DNA of 64,000 nucleotides, taken from positions 30,358 to 94,357 of the forward strand of contig MEQL01000044.1 in the NCBI GenBank assembly GCA_001770205.1, in the 5' to 3' direction. The notes below the pieces were generated by a model. It was not told the DNA's origin. It searched no databases and saw only the letters and a program-made list of their open reading frames with translations. The position numbers and the translations under genes are program-made. Shown here piece after piece: positions 8,641-17,231 of the stretch; the stretch's first letter is position 1, and every line of letters begins with the position of its first letter. This stretch comes from Bdellovibrionales bacterium RIFOXYD12_FULL_39_22. GTDB taxonomy: Bacteria > Bdellovibrionota > Bacteriovoracia > Bacteriovoracales > Bacteriovoracaceae.

Positions 8641-9851
8641 ATTCCATCTTCTTCTAAGAGTTCATCCAGGTGAAAATATTTTTTTCCACTTTTGCTGTGA
8701 ACAAGTTCATATTCTCCCTTTTCGGTACTTACTACACCTGTTTCGGTATCGCGCAGGCCTCCGTTATCATCTTTGCTATTGTTGAAAAATTTGTACTTAA
8801 CTTTGTTAATTCCTGTGACGTAAAAATTAATATACAACTTATACTCTTTTGGACTGTTTTCGATTTTTCCCGCAATACTGGGGTGAACTTTTACCACTAA
8901 TTCTTGAATATCTGGGTTAAGAGAACCAAAGGGGCTGGGTGTTTGGTAGTATTCTAAATAAGGAAAATGAAAACCATTGTAGGTGTAAGGTGGACGGGCA
9001 TCTTCTAATGAAAAGCCAAAGCCCTTGCCAATTTTTATTAAAAAGCCTCTATGCGTGGTGTTGTAGGGTAAATCAAATATTCCCTTGATTTCCAAACGAT
9101 AGTGCTCTTTTTTTATAAGCTCGCTTAGATCCTTTAGTATTTTTTCTTTTGCCGCAAAATCGGCACTGGCCTTGAAGTTTTGAAGTTTTAAGGGAGTATT
9201 ATAGCGATCTTCTAAATTGTAGGCACCAACGACATCAAGTCCTAGATATTTGTAAAGATCCAAGGCGTTGCCTGTGCGTATATTTTTTACTAAAACATCG
9301 TATTTTTTAAAATCATCTTTTGCCGCTTGGATTTTTGCTAGCTCTTCAGGTGTTTTGGCAATATTTCGGGCCGCTTTGAAATTGAGTTTTGCAGTTAGTT
9401 CTTCGATTTTATTTTGGCGTTGGCAGTATGCTAGATTTCGCACCACTTTGTCGTAGTTGAGGGCCTCTTTAGAAAAATTGCGCACAAAAGTATCTGCCTC
9501 TTTTTCAAAATTATAACAGTCTGTCAGAAGCGGTTGAAGTTTTTCAATCCAAAATTTTGCAGGATCCTCTTTTAGTATATTCTCTATTTCCAGATTTTTA
9601 TCTTCTACCTCTTTTTTGGCAGCAGCTATTTCCAAATCTTTGGCAGCTAGCGCATTGTTTATTGCGTTGACTTGTTCCTTCATTTTTTCATTTTCAGTGT
9701 CACAATTTCCTTTTTCTGCTTTTAGAATCAGTAATTTTGCTTGAGCAGATTGCAGCTCTTTTTTTAGCTCTTTTGGATCATCACAGCCACTAAGGAACAT
9801 AAAAAAAATAATCGAGATGGTAGTAAGTAAGGTTACTTTTGATGTTGTCAT
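8637..9851 (-). CDS. Lipoprotein with long N-terminal coiled coil
   Basis: The N-terminus is a hydrophobic segment ending in a lipobox (FLSGC, Cys about 23), so this is a lipid-anchored envelope protein of 404 residues. Residues 25-100 are a continuous coiled coil rich in K, E and A. The middle is helical, and the last 180 residues are a mixed fold with many aromatic residues that I do not recognise. It lies 9 bases downstream of a CheY-like gene on the same strand, so the pair is likely co-transcribed. The convergent AI-2E gene ends inside its last codons. Confidence 0.7.
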   Translation of the reverse strand: MTTSKVTLLTTISIIFFMFLSGCDDPKELKKELQSAQAKLLILKAEKGNCDTENEKMKEQVNAINNALAAKDLEIAAAKKEVEDKNLEIENILKEDPAKFWIEKLQPLLTDCYNFEKEADTFVRNFSKEALNYDKVVRNLAYCQRQNKIEELTAKLNFKAARNIAKTPEELAKIQAAKDDFKKYDVLVKNIRTGNALDLYKYLGLDVVGAYNLEDRYNTPLKLQNFKASADFAAKEKILKDLSELIKKEHYRLEIKGIFDLPYNTTHRGFLIKIGKGFGFSLEDARPPYTYNGFHFPYLEYYQTPSPFGSLNPDIQELVVKVHPSIAGKIENSPKEYKLYINFYVTGINKVKYKFFNNSKDDNGGLRDTETGVVSTEKGEYELVHSKSGKKYFHLDELLEEDGI

Positions 9852-9860
9852 ATTTGTTTC

Positions 9861-10289
9861 CTATAAAAAAATTTGTCCTATTTTTTCCGCCAGAGTATCA
9901 ATATGAAATGGCTTGGCCATATAGGTATTTGCTCCCGCATTAATGGCCTTGGAGATGTTGCCCTTTTCTACTTCGGCAGTGACCATGATGAAAGGAATTT
10001 TTTCAAAACGCTCATCAATACGCAATTTCATCAATAGTTTAAAACCACTCATGCCAAACATATTCCAATCCGAGATAATAAGACCGAAAGGCCGTTTATT
10101 TTCTAGAGCACTAACAATTTTATTGAAAGCCTCTTTTCCATCCTGGGCCTCTTCAATATCTGAAAAGCCGAAGATGGTTAGAAAGTTGCGTATAATTCTG
10201 CGCATAGTGAGAGTGTCATCGACTACAATAATTTTTAAATTTTTATCCACATGCGCAGTTAGCGAAATGGCCTTCTCATAATTTTCCAA
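9861..10289 (-). CDS. CheY-like single-domain response regulator
   Basis: The 142-residue protein is a receiver domain only. The acidic pocket (VVDDTLTMRR), phosphoacceptor Asp in LIISDWNM, Thr/Ser (VTAE) and Lys (MAKPF) are all present. With no output domain it must act by protein contact, as CheY does. Start is TTG at 10289 with AAGGA eight bases upstream. The next gene on the strand is a lipoprotein, and no kinase is adjacent. Confidence 0.88.
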   Translation of the reverse strand: MENYEKAISLTAHVDKNLKIIVVDDTLTMRRIIRNFLTIFGFSDIEEAQDGKEAFNKIVSALENKRPFGLIISDWNMFGMSGFKLLMKLRIDERFEKIPFIMVTAEVEKGNISKAINAGANTYMAKPFHIDTLAEKIGQIFL

Positions 10290-10423
10290 TTATATTATCC
10301 TTTGTCGAAAATATTTTATTGCATGCTAGAATTTTAACATAGGCCATTGCATAATACAGAGGGAATTTTTGCTTTTAAAGGAATTTAACCAAAGTGGTCG
10401 GCCATTTGCTTGAGGATGTTGCT

Positions 10424-13054
10424 ATGAAAAAATTGAGTTCTTATGAGATTCGCGAAAAGTTTTTGGAATTTTTTCAGGAGATGGATCATTTAAAGATTTC
10501 TTCTTCTTCCATAATTCCCAAAAATGATAATACTTTACTTTTTATAAATTCCGGGATGGCCCCACTAAAGCGTTATTTTTTGGGACAAGAGACTCCTCCG
10601 AAACCTCGTCTTTGTAATGTTCAGCCATGTATTCGCACCAAAGATATTGATGACGTGGGAGATCGTCATCACCTTACTATTTTTGAGATGCTGGGAAGTT
10701 GGTCTATTGGAGATTATTACAAAGAAAAGGCCGTGGCCTTGGCCTATGATTTATTGGTTAATCGCTTGGGGTTTGATTCCAATCGTCTTTATGCCTCGGT
10801 CTATCGTGGTAATCCCAAACTTAATTTGCCGGCCGATGAGGTATCTGCCAAGGCCTGGGAGAAGGCCGGTATAAAAAAAGAGCACATTGTTCGTTTGGGT
10901 GAGGATAATTTCTGGGGTCCGGCAGGAGATAGTGGGCCGTGCGGGCCTTGCACGGAAGTTTTTTATGATACAGGCGAGCAATTCGGCCCGGCCTATTTGC
11001 CAGGTGGAGAATTTGATACGACTAAGCGCTACATTGAGATATGGAACGCTGGGGTTTTTATGGAATTTAATAAAAGCAAGGAAGGGGAGTTTACTTCGTT
11101 GCCTTTAAAAAGTGTTGACACGGGAGCAGGATTGGAACGCTTGGCCATGATCATAAATGGGCATGAGTCAGTTTATGAAACAGATCTTTTGGCCCCTATC
11201 TTGAAGATTGTGCAAGAGCGTTATGGCGTAGAAATTCGCAAGGCCCGCATGATTACAGATCACATGCGGGCGGCAGTATTTATTTTGGCGGAGGGAGTAA
11301 ATTGTAGTAATGAAGGGCAAGGATATATTCCTAGACGACTTATTCGCAAGGTAGTGTCAGCACTAGTTAGTAGTAAAGTTTCTGATTTAAATTTGGGCCC
11401 GGTGGTAGATAAAATCATTGAAATTTTATCGCCAGTTTATCTGCATCTTAAAAACAAGCTGGATTTGGTTAAATATAATATTGGCCAAGAGGTGAAAGAT
11501 TTTTATCCTGTAATTACTAATGGACTAGAGAGAATTGAAAAAGAGGTTGGACAGTTGGCCGGGAAGAAGTTTTTTTCTGGGAAAGTGGTTTGTGATTTGA
11601 TGACGACCCATGGACTTCCTTTTGATGTTATTCAAAGTGATTTGAAGTATCGTGATATTGAAATTAATATGGACGAATTTGATCACGCCTACGAAGAACA
11701 CAAAAAAATTTCTCGGGTTATAAAACGTGGGGATTCCAATTTGGGAGGATCTTCGTTGGATAATTTGCTAAAAGACCTTCCGCCCACGGATTTTGCTGGA
11801 TATGAACAAGATCAACTTAAAGGTAAGATTACTCAAATTATTGTGGATGGAGCTTTTGTCTCTACCGTCGGGCCAGAAACTCCGGCCATTATCATTACCG
11901 ATAAAACTTCTTTTTATGGAGAGTCGGGCGGCCAGGTGGGAGACTGTGGAGTTATTTCTTCTAACGGTGCTCAGTTTCTAGTGGAGGATACGGGCAAGGA
12001 AAGAAATATATATCTGCATTATGGGAAGATGAAGGCCGGGAAGATGAGTGTCGGCCACAGTTGTGAATTAGCGGTAGACGTAAAAAATAGAAATGCGATT
12101 AAGCGCAACCATTCGGCCACTCATCTTTTGCATGCGGCCTTGCATAAAGTAGTGGGTATTCATGCCTTGCAAAAAGGTTCACATGTAACTGCTGATCGTT
12201 TGCGTTTTGATTTTAGTAACAATACTCAAGTCAGTTATGAGCAACTAAAAGAGATTGAGCGACAAGTGAATGGTTTGATTTGTGCTAATATAAAACGCAC
12301 TACCAATGTCATGGATTATGATAAGGCAGTGGCCTCTGGTGCCATGGCATTGTTCGGAGAAAATTACACACAGAAAGTTCGAGTGGTTGCCCTCGGTGAT
12401 AGTTCCATAGAGCTTTGCGGTGGAACACATGTTGATTACAGTGGAGAGATTGGGACTTTTTTAATTACTCAAGAAACTAGCGTTGCCAAAGGAGTTCGGC
12501 GTATTGAGGCCGTTACCGGTAGTGCGGCCATTGCATATCTGCAAGAGCAGCAATTGATGTTAAAAAACAGCGCAGATTTTTTGAAGGTGGGAGTGGATAA
12601 AGTTTTTGAGCAAGTTCAGATTTTAAAAAAACGATTAAGTGAGCAAACGAAACAAAATAACGACAGACGGAGTTTGACGTTAGAGGTAAGGCGAGAAGAG
12701 TTAGTTAAAATAAAAAATTTATTCTTTAAATTGGTTGAAGGGAAAATAGAGGAAGGAGTTTCCCTAAAAGAAATTGGTGATCAGATGATGGATAAAAAAG
12801 ATGCCGATTTGCTTTGTTTACTTACGACAGATGATAAGGCGCTAAAAGTTTTTGTTTGGTCTGGGCAAAACAGTGTTGCTAAAGTTTTTGCTAATGAATT
12901 ATTAGTTGAAATGTTAAGGCCGGTGGGTGGTAAGGGGGGCGGCCGGGCATCTTTTGCGCAGGGAGGAACATCTCAAGAGACGACAGAGAGCACAAATTTA
13001 ATTTTTAAATTGGCCAAGACGGAAATTGCGACATGGATTGAGCGAAAGCTGTAA
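10424..13054 (+). CDS. alaS: Alanyl-tRNA synthetase
   Basis: Attaches alanine to tRNA-Ala in the cytoplasm. The ATG at 10424 is chosen over a GTG at 10394 because GAGG lies eight bases upstream and the protein then has 876 residues, the usual AlaRS length. The N-terminal class II core begins at SYEIREKFLEFF, with motif 2 at KPRLCNVQPCIRTKDIDDVGD. The editing domain carries the zinc/catalytic motif HSATHLLHAALH and the CGGTHV motif, so editing of mischarged Ser/Gly should be intact. The C-Ala end keeps the glycine-rich GGKGGGRASFAQGG. It stands alone and the convergent fusion gene ends 12 bases downstream. Confidence 0.97.
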   Translation: MKKLSSYEIREKFLEFFQEMDHLKISSSSIIPKNDNTLLFINSGMAPLKRYFLGQETPPKPRLCNVQPCIRTKDIDDVGDRHHLTIFEMLGSWSIGDYYKEKAVALAYDLLVNRLGFDSNRLYASVYRGNPKLNLPADEVSAKAWEKAGIKKEHIVRLGEDNFWGPAGDSGPCGPCTEVFYDTGEQFGPAYLPGGEFDTTKRYIEIWNAGVFMEFNKSKEGEFTSLPLKSVDTGAGLERLAMIINGHESVYETDLLAPILKIVQERYGVEIRKARMITDHMRAAVFILAEGVNCSNEGQGYIPRRLIRKVVSALVSSKVSDLNLGPVVDKIIEILSPVYLHLKNKLDLVKYNIGQEVKDFYPVITNGLERIEKEVGQLAGKKFFSGKVVCDLMTTHGLPFDVIQSDLKYRDIEINMDEFDHAYEEHKKISRVIKRGDSNLGGSSLDNLLKDLPPTDFAGYEQDQLKGKITQIIVDGAFVSTVGPETPAIIITDKTSFYGESGGQVGDCGVISSNGAQFLVEDTGKERNIYLHYGKMKAGKMSVGHSCELAVDVKNRNAIKRNHSATHLLHAALHKVVGIHALQKGSHVTADRLRFDFSNNTQVSYEQLKEIERQVNGLICANIKRTTNVMDYDKAVASGAMALFGENYTQKVRVVALGDSSIELCGGTHVDYSGEIGTFLITQETSVAKGVRRIEAVTGSAAIAYLQEQQLMLKNSADFLKVGVDKVFEQVQILKKRLSEQTKQNNDRRSLTLEVRREELVKIKNLFFKLVEGKIEEGVSLKEIGDQMMDKKDADLLCLLTTDDKALKVFVWSGQNSVAKVFANELLVEMLRPVGGKGGGRASFAQGGTSQETTESTNLIFKLAKTEIATWIERKL

Positions 13055-13066
13055 ATTACCTACAAA

Positions 13067-16000
13067 TTATGTTAGTTCTTTCCAGAAAAAGATGTAATCA
13101 AGCGCGTGTTTAAATGCTAACTGTTTCAGATTGGCATGTCCAGCATGTCCGCCATCAATGTTTTCATAATAATAAAATTGGTGGTGAAGCTCTTCAAGTT
13201 TTGCCGCAAATTTTCTAGCATGTCCCGGATGTACGCGATCATCTTTGGTAGAAGTATTTAAAAATATAGTTGGATATTTTTTGTTCGGAGGCAGATCCTT
13301 TTCAACACAGTGATAGGGGGAGATCTTGCGAATATACTCTCCATCTTTTTCATCATCAGGATTTCCATATTCAGCAATCCAGCTATGTCCGGCCAACAGT
13401 TTATGATAACGTCGCATATCGAGCAGGGGCACTGCACAGTTTATTGCGGCAAATAAGTCCGGGCGTTGAGTGTAGCAAACGCCCATGAGAAGGCCACCAT
13501 TGCTTCCTCCCCATGCTCCGAGGTGACGGGGCGATGTGATTTTTTTTGCAAACAAGTCTTGAGCTATCGCAAAAAAATCTTCGTAGGTTTTATAACGATT
13601 TTCTTTAAGGGCACACTGATGCCATGTTGGGCCATATTCTCCACCTCCGCGAATATTGGCCAGAACATAAACTCCACCTTTTTCTAACCAGGCAATGCCT
13701 TCAACATTTGAAAATTCAGGACACAAAGATACTTCAAAACCGCCGTAGCCATAGAGGATCGTGGGAGTATTACCATTAAAGACTAACCCTTTCTTGTGAA
13801 CTAGAAAATATGGAATGGCAGTGTCATCAAAGCTTTTGACAAAATATTGGTGGACTTCAATGTTCTTGTAATCAAAAAATGCAGGCTGGATTTTTACAAC
13901 TGAAAAAGTTTCTACACCTGTCCCGAAATAATAGGAGGGCGGTGTATTAAAGGATGAATACATCACAAAAAAATTATCATTAGTGGCATCTGTGGTGAGT
14001 GCTTCGAGACTACCTTCGGAAGGAAGTTTAAGGTGGTGGCTTTGCCACGCAGATGAACTTTTTGTATAAAAATATAGATTCCCTTTGATATTTTCATTGA
14101 TAATTACAAAAATCCCATTTTTGCTAATGGCCGTTGTGTGAATCGAGCTGTTTTTTGCTGGCCGCAAAATTAATTCAATTGTTTTAGTTTGAAAGTCGTA
14201 GTGCAATAAATCACCTTGACAGAATTCTCTCCAGTTTTCTTTGATTGTTACAAATAATGATGTGAGTGTGTGGCCTAAGTAGTCACACATTTGGGGTAAA
14301 TCAATTTGTTCTGTTTTTGATGTCTCCTCGTTAAAGAGGAAAAATTCTGAATGATAAAAGTCTATATTTCGCATCAAAATTATTTTATGCTCGGGGTTAT
14401 TTGGTAAATAGAAGCTTCTTTGGAAAGCGAAGGTATCATTTTTTGAAATTTCAAAGACTGTTTTAGCGGAGGATAGTGTGCTGTTGCGCTTCCAGCGGCG
14501 GATAGTGCGAGGATATCCAGAAGCGGTTAAGGTTCCTTCTCCAAAATCGCGAGAGATAAGTATTGTATCATCATCTAACCAGACGGCCGAACCTTTGGAT
14601 TTTGGTAAAACAAGGCCATCCGGCACAAATTGCAATTTAGTAAGATCAAATTCGCGTATTATATTTGCGTCGCAACCACCTGGAGACATGTAAATCAGAG
14701 CACGTTTTTGATTTGGGGAAATAGTAAAACCTTTTGGCACCCATTTGATTTTTTCGATGTTGGAAAGTTGATCAAAGTCAATTACTGTTTCCCAGTTTGA
14801 ATTATTTTTTTTGTATTCTTCGAGAGTAGTTCGTCGGAGAAGTCCCTGAGTATGCTCATCATCATACCAGGTGTTATATAAATATTCTCCATTCATATAG
14901 ACGTAAGGAATTTTCTCCTTGGACTCTAGAATTTTAAGAATATCGCTCTCTAATTTTGCAAATTCAGGGTGAGAGGTTAGTGGTTTTAGTGTGGTTTGAT
15001 TTTTTTCTTTTACCCATGATATTGAGTCCTCAGATAAAACTTCTTCGAGCCAAAGATATTTATCATCTTGTTTTTTGATTACATTCATAATTTGCTCCAC
15101 GGCCTTTTGGGTATTAAGATGATCCACCGTGGCCATTGGGGATTTTACCGTTTTTTTGTAGTTTAAGTCGTAATAATTAACCATCATATCATCTAAAAAT
15201 TTTTGATATTCGCCGTTATCAATGAATGCGTAAAGCATATTAGTTCGGGCAGGGCCTAGGCGTTTGGCGATATAGGAAATTTGTTCTCGTACTTGCGCAG
15301 TTGCCTCTTGGTTTTTGAAATACTCCTTTTCTAGGCGGGCCAGACGCAATGCCAGTGGACATTCGAGAAGAATGTGATGCTCTTCTTCGAGTGCATCGAA
15401 AATAGCGGGGGGGATGGAAAATTTTCCAATGCGCTTGCTCTCTTTTTCTGAGAGAAAAACTGGCAGACGATCTTTGAATGGTAAAATTTGCAGAAAAAGA
15501 TTGGTTTCAAACATCTGTTGATTGATGGGCATGGCGATCCCTTTTAGTTTAAAGCGAACTTCGCCAAAAACGGAGGAGGCGTGGCCAGCGGCACGTTCAA
15601 TATGCAAAACGGGAAAAGTTGGATGGTTCTCTTCTAAGTATTCTAGAATTTCAGACTTGCCACAACCAGTTTTTCCGGAAAGAGAGATGATCTTAAATTT
15701 TGTCTCGTACATGTAGTGGTGTACAAGGCGACGAAACTCTTTTTGTCCTCCGGCAAGTTGGATAGCGTCAAAATTATTTTTTTGCAAAAGGTTAGTTGAA
15801 TAGCGACTTCTTCCGCCACCTCGCCAACAAAAAACGATGATTTTCTTTTTACCATTATCAGAGCTTCGCGCGACTTGTTTTAAAAAATCAGATTCTTTTA
15901 GAGTGGCCAGGTGATAGGCGTAGTTGATCGCTTTTGCTTTTGATACTTTGCTATAGATCAGTCCAACATCATGGCGTTCTTTATCGGTTAGAATGGGAAT

Positions 16001-16225
16001 ATTAATTGCGTATGGAATTGGGGTCTCGCTAAACTCGCGCTGGGATCGGACATCAATGATCACATAGTTGTTGGCACCATTTTTAACTATATCGAGAAAG
16101 GGGAGTAAATCTATTTGAGGGACTTTAGGGGCAATTTCTTTTAGCGAAACAGTTGAGAGGCATAACTGCTCAAGGAGAGCAGCAAGGTTAGCAACTTCTT
16201 GTGATTGATCATTTATCTTTTTCAT
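13067..16225 (-). CDS. Fusion: tRNA 2-selenouridine synthase (MnmH) + prolyl oligopeptidase
   Basis: One unbroken frame of 1052 residues (from ATG 16225) joins two enzymes that are normally separate. Residues about 25-390 match MnmH/SelU: a rhodanese domain with IIDVRSQREF and the catalytic loop FCWRGGGRS (Cys133), then a P-loop domain SGKTGCGKS (Lys190). MnmH swaps sulfur for selenium, or geranylates, 2-thiouridine at the tRNA wobble base. Residues about 400-1052 are a full S9A prolyl oligopeptidase: the usual opening DKYLWLEEV, a beta-propeller, then an alpha/beta hydrolase domain with WGGSNGG (Ser908), DDRVHP (Asp995) and DGGHAG (His1027). No signal peptide is obvious from ATG 16225, so it should be cytoplasmic. 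A TTG at 16324 would add 33 hydrophobic residues but has no ribosome site; the ATG is not strongly preceded either. The domain assignments are firm; why they are fused is unknown. Confidence 0.88.
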   Translation of the reverse strand: MKKINDQSQEVANLAALLEQLCLSTVSLKEIAPKVPQIDLLPFLDIVKNGANNYVIIDVRSQREFSETPIPYAINIPILTDKERHDVGLIYSKVSKAKAINYAYHLATLKESDFLKQVARSSDNGKKKIIVFCWRGGGRSRYSTNLLQKNNFDAIQLAGGQKEFRRLVHHYMYETKFKIISLSGKTGCGKSEILEYLEENHPTFPVLHIERAAGHASSVFGEVRFKLKGIAMPINQQMFETNLFLQILPFKDRLPVFLSEKESKRIGKFSIPPAIFDALEEEHHILLECPLALRLARLEKEYFKNQEATAQVREQISYIAKRLGPARTNMLYAFIDNGEYQKFLDDMMVNYYDLNYKKTVKSPMATVDHLNTQKAVEQIMNVIKKQDDKYLWLEEVLSEDSISWVKEKNQTTLKPLTSHPEFAKLESDILKILESKEKIPYVYMNGEYLYNTWYDDEHTQGLLRRTTLEEYKKNNSNWETVIDFDQLSNIEKIKWVPKGFTISPNQKRALIYMSPGGCDANIIREFDLTKLQFVPDGLVLPKSKGSAVWLDDDTILISRDFGEGTLTASGYPRTIRRWKRNSTLSSAKTVFEISKNDTFAFQRSFYLPNNPEHKIILMRNIDFYHSEFFLFNEETSKTEQIDLPQMCDYLGHTLTSLFVTIKENWREFCQGDLLHYDFQTKTIELILRPAKNSSIHTTAISKNGIFVIINENIKGNLYFYTKSSSAWQSHHLKLPSEGSLEALTTDATNDNFFVMYSSFNTPPSYYFGTGVETFSVVKIQPAFFDYKNIEVHQYFVKSFDDTAIPYFLVHKKGLVFNGNTPTILYGYGGFEVSLCPEFSNVEGIAWLEKGGVYVLANIRGGGEYGPTWHQCALKENRYKTYEDFFAIAQDLFAKKITSPRHLGAWGGSNGGLLMGVCYTQRPDLFAAINCAVPLLDMRRYHKLLAGHSWIAEYGNPDDEKDGEYIRKISPYHCVEKDLPPNKKYPTIFLNTSTKDDRVHPGHARKFAAKLEELHHQFYYYENIDGGHAGHANLKQLAFKHALDYIFFWKELT

Positions 16226-16538
16226 TAGGTGATAATTTGTATCATAGTTAAGGGGAAGACGGCCATAATTGAGAACAGATAGCTGGAACAATGTTAAGAG
16301 GGCCAAAGCTAGAGGCCCTAGCAAAGAAAAACGTCAGTCTAGGAAAGCAGAAATTATTTTCCTGTAAAAATTTCAAAAATATAGCTTCGATTGAAATTTT
16401 TGGTTATCATTCAAGTAGTAATTAACCGGGCCCGGCACACTCAAGTGATGAATACACTCAATAGTTCTGGGCCGATATCACTGATTGTATCGAGTTTTGA
16501 GACGATATTGTCAGTATAAAAAAAGGGAGGGGGGGGGG
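16226..16538. other. Intergenic stretch between the fusion gene and the 16539 gene
   Basis: No gene is seen. It should hold divergent promoters. It contains an AT-rich inverted repeat (16366-16401) and ends in a poly-A/G-rich leader (16518-16538). If the TTG at 16324 were the true start of the fusion protein, the first 99 bases would be coding. Confidence 0.5.
16366..16401. repeat. Inverted repeat, 10-base perfect arms
   Basis: AAAAATTTCA at 16366-16375 pairs with TGAAATTTTT at 16392-16401 around a 16-base spacer. It lies in the divergent region, so it may be a regulator site or a weak hairpin. The low GC of the stem argues against a terminator. Confidence 0.4.
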
Positions 16539-16991
16539 ATGAAGCTTATTATTATTTTAAATTTTTTTGTTATTACGTTGCTGGGCTCAATTTTTAGTTT
16601 TGCGGCCCTAGGGGCCGATTCGGTCATTTGCAGAAACGATGATGCTGAAGAACATGGAGATAATGCGTGTGATTACTACATGATTTCTGGAAGAACAGAT
16701 GATTTTAGCGGTCTACAGCTATCAACTTACAATCAGACTGCCGGCCGTACCTGCTGGTTAGTAAATCTTTTTAGCGACGCAACAGTAGTTGATCTAAAGG
16801 ATGATGTGATTAAGTTGGAAGGGGTTTCTTCTAGCTCGAATGGTTGGAATAGGTCTACATATACTTATGCTGATCTCAAGTTGGACATGACTACCGGCGA
16901 AGGGATATTGTTGACTAAGGAAGGTAAAAGGCCAGAGGTACTTATGATGTCTTGGAAAGAAGAGCGTTTGTCAAATTGTCGACGAGAATAG
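16539..16991 (+). CDS. Small secreted cysteine-containing protein, unknown function
   Basis: I start at ATG 16539, which gives a clean Sec signal peptide (about 1-24, ending FAALGA) and a mature protein of about 126 residues. Four cysteines (in VICRND, NACDYY, RTCWLV and SNCRRE) suggest two disulfides outside the cytoplasm. I do not recognise the family. The ribosome site (GGGAGG) runs straight into a tract of ten G (16529-16538) that touches the ATG; this layout could make translation vary with tract length. GGCC density is like that of neighbouring genes, so there is no sign of recent transfer. Confidence 0.6.
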   Translation: MKLIIILNFFVITLLGSIFSFAALGADSVICRNDDAEEHGDNACDYYMISGRTDDFSGLQLSTYNQTAGRTCWLVNLFSDATVVDLKDDVIKLEGVSSSSNGWNRSTYTYADLKLDMTTGEGILLTKEGKRPEVLMMSWKEERLSNCRRE

Positions 16992-17099
16992 ATATTTTGC
17001 TTAATTAATTGATGTTGGGTGGTCGGATCCTAATTTAATTGTTCCGGTTTCGATGGATCCTTTTCTTAAATAATTACACTAAAAAAAACAGAGCCTTGG

Positions 17100-17140
17100 T
17101 GGGTATTTAAACATCTCATTAAATACCCATTAAATACCCA
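17100..17140. promoter_or_regulatory. Operator-like triple repeat upstream of gdhA
   Basis: The 11-base word TTAAATACCCA occurs three times without mismatch: inverted at 17100-17110, direct at 17119-17129, and direct again at 17130-17140 with no gap. The first two form an inverted pair around 8 bases. The array lies just upstream of a promoter-like TTGACG (17150-17155) with TATTAT at 17171-17176 (spacer 15) or other AT-rich -10 candidates nearby, and 90 bases before the gdhA start. The position fits a regulator binding above the -35 box. Confidence 0.6.
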
Positions 17141-17231
17141 TTATTTTGTTTGACGCTGCCAAAATCAACATATTATCATTACCGGTATTCTTTTTTACTA
17201 ACCGTAATAACTCTTACAAAAGGAAGGTTCT

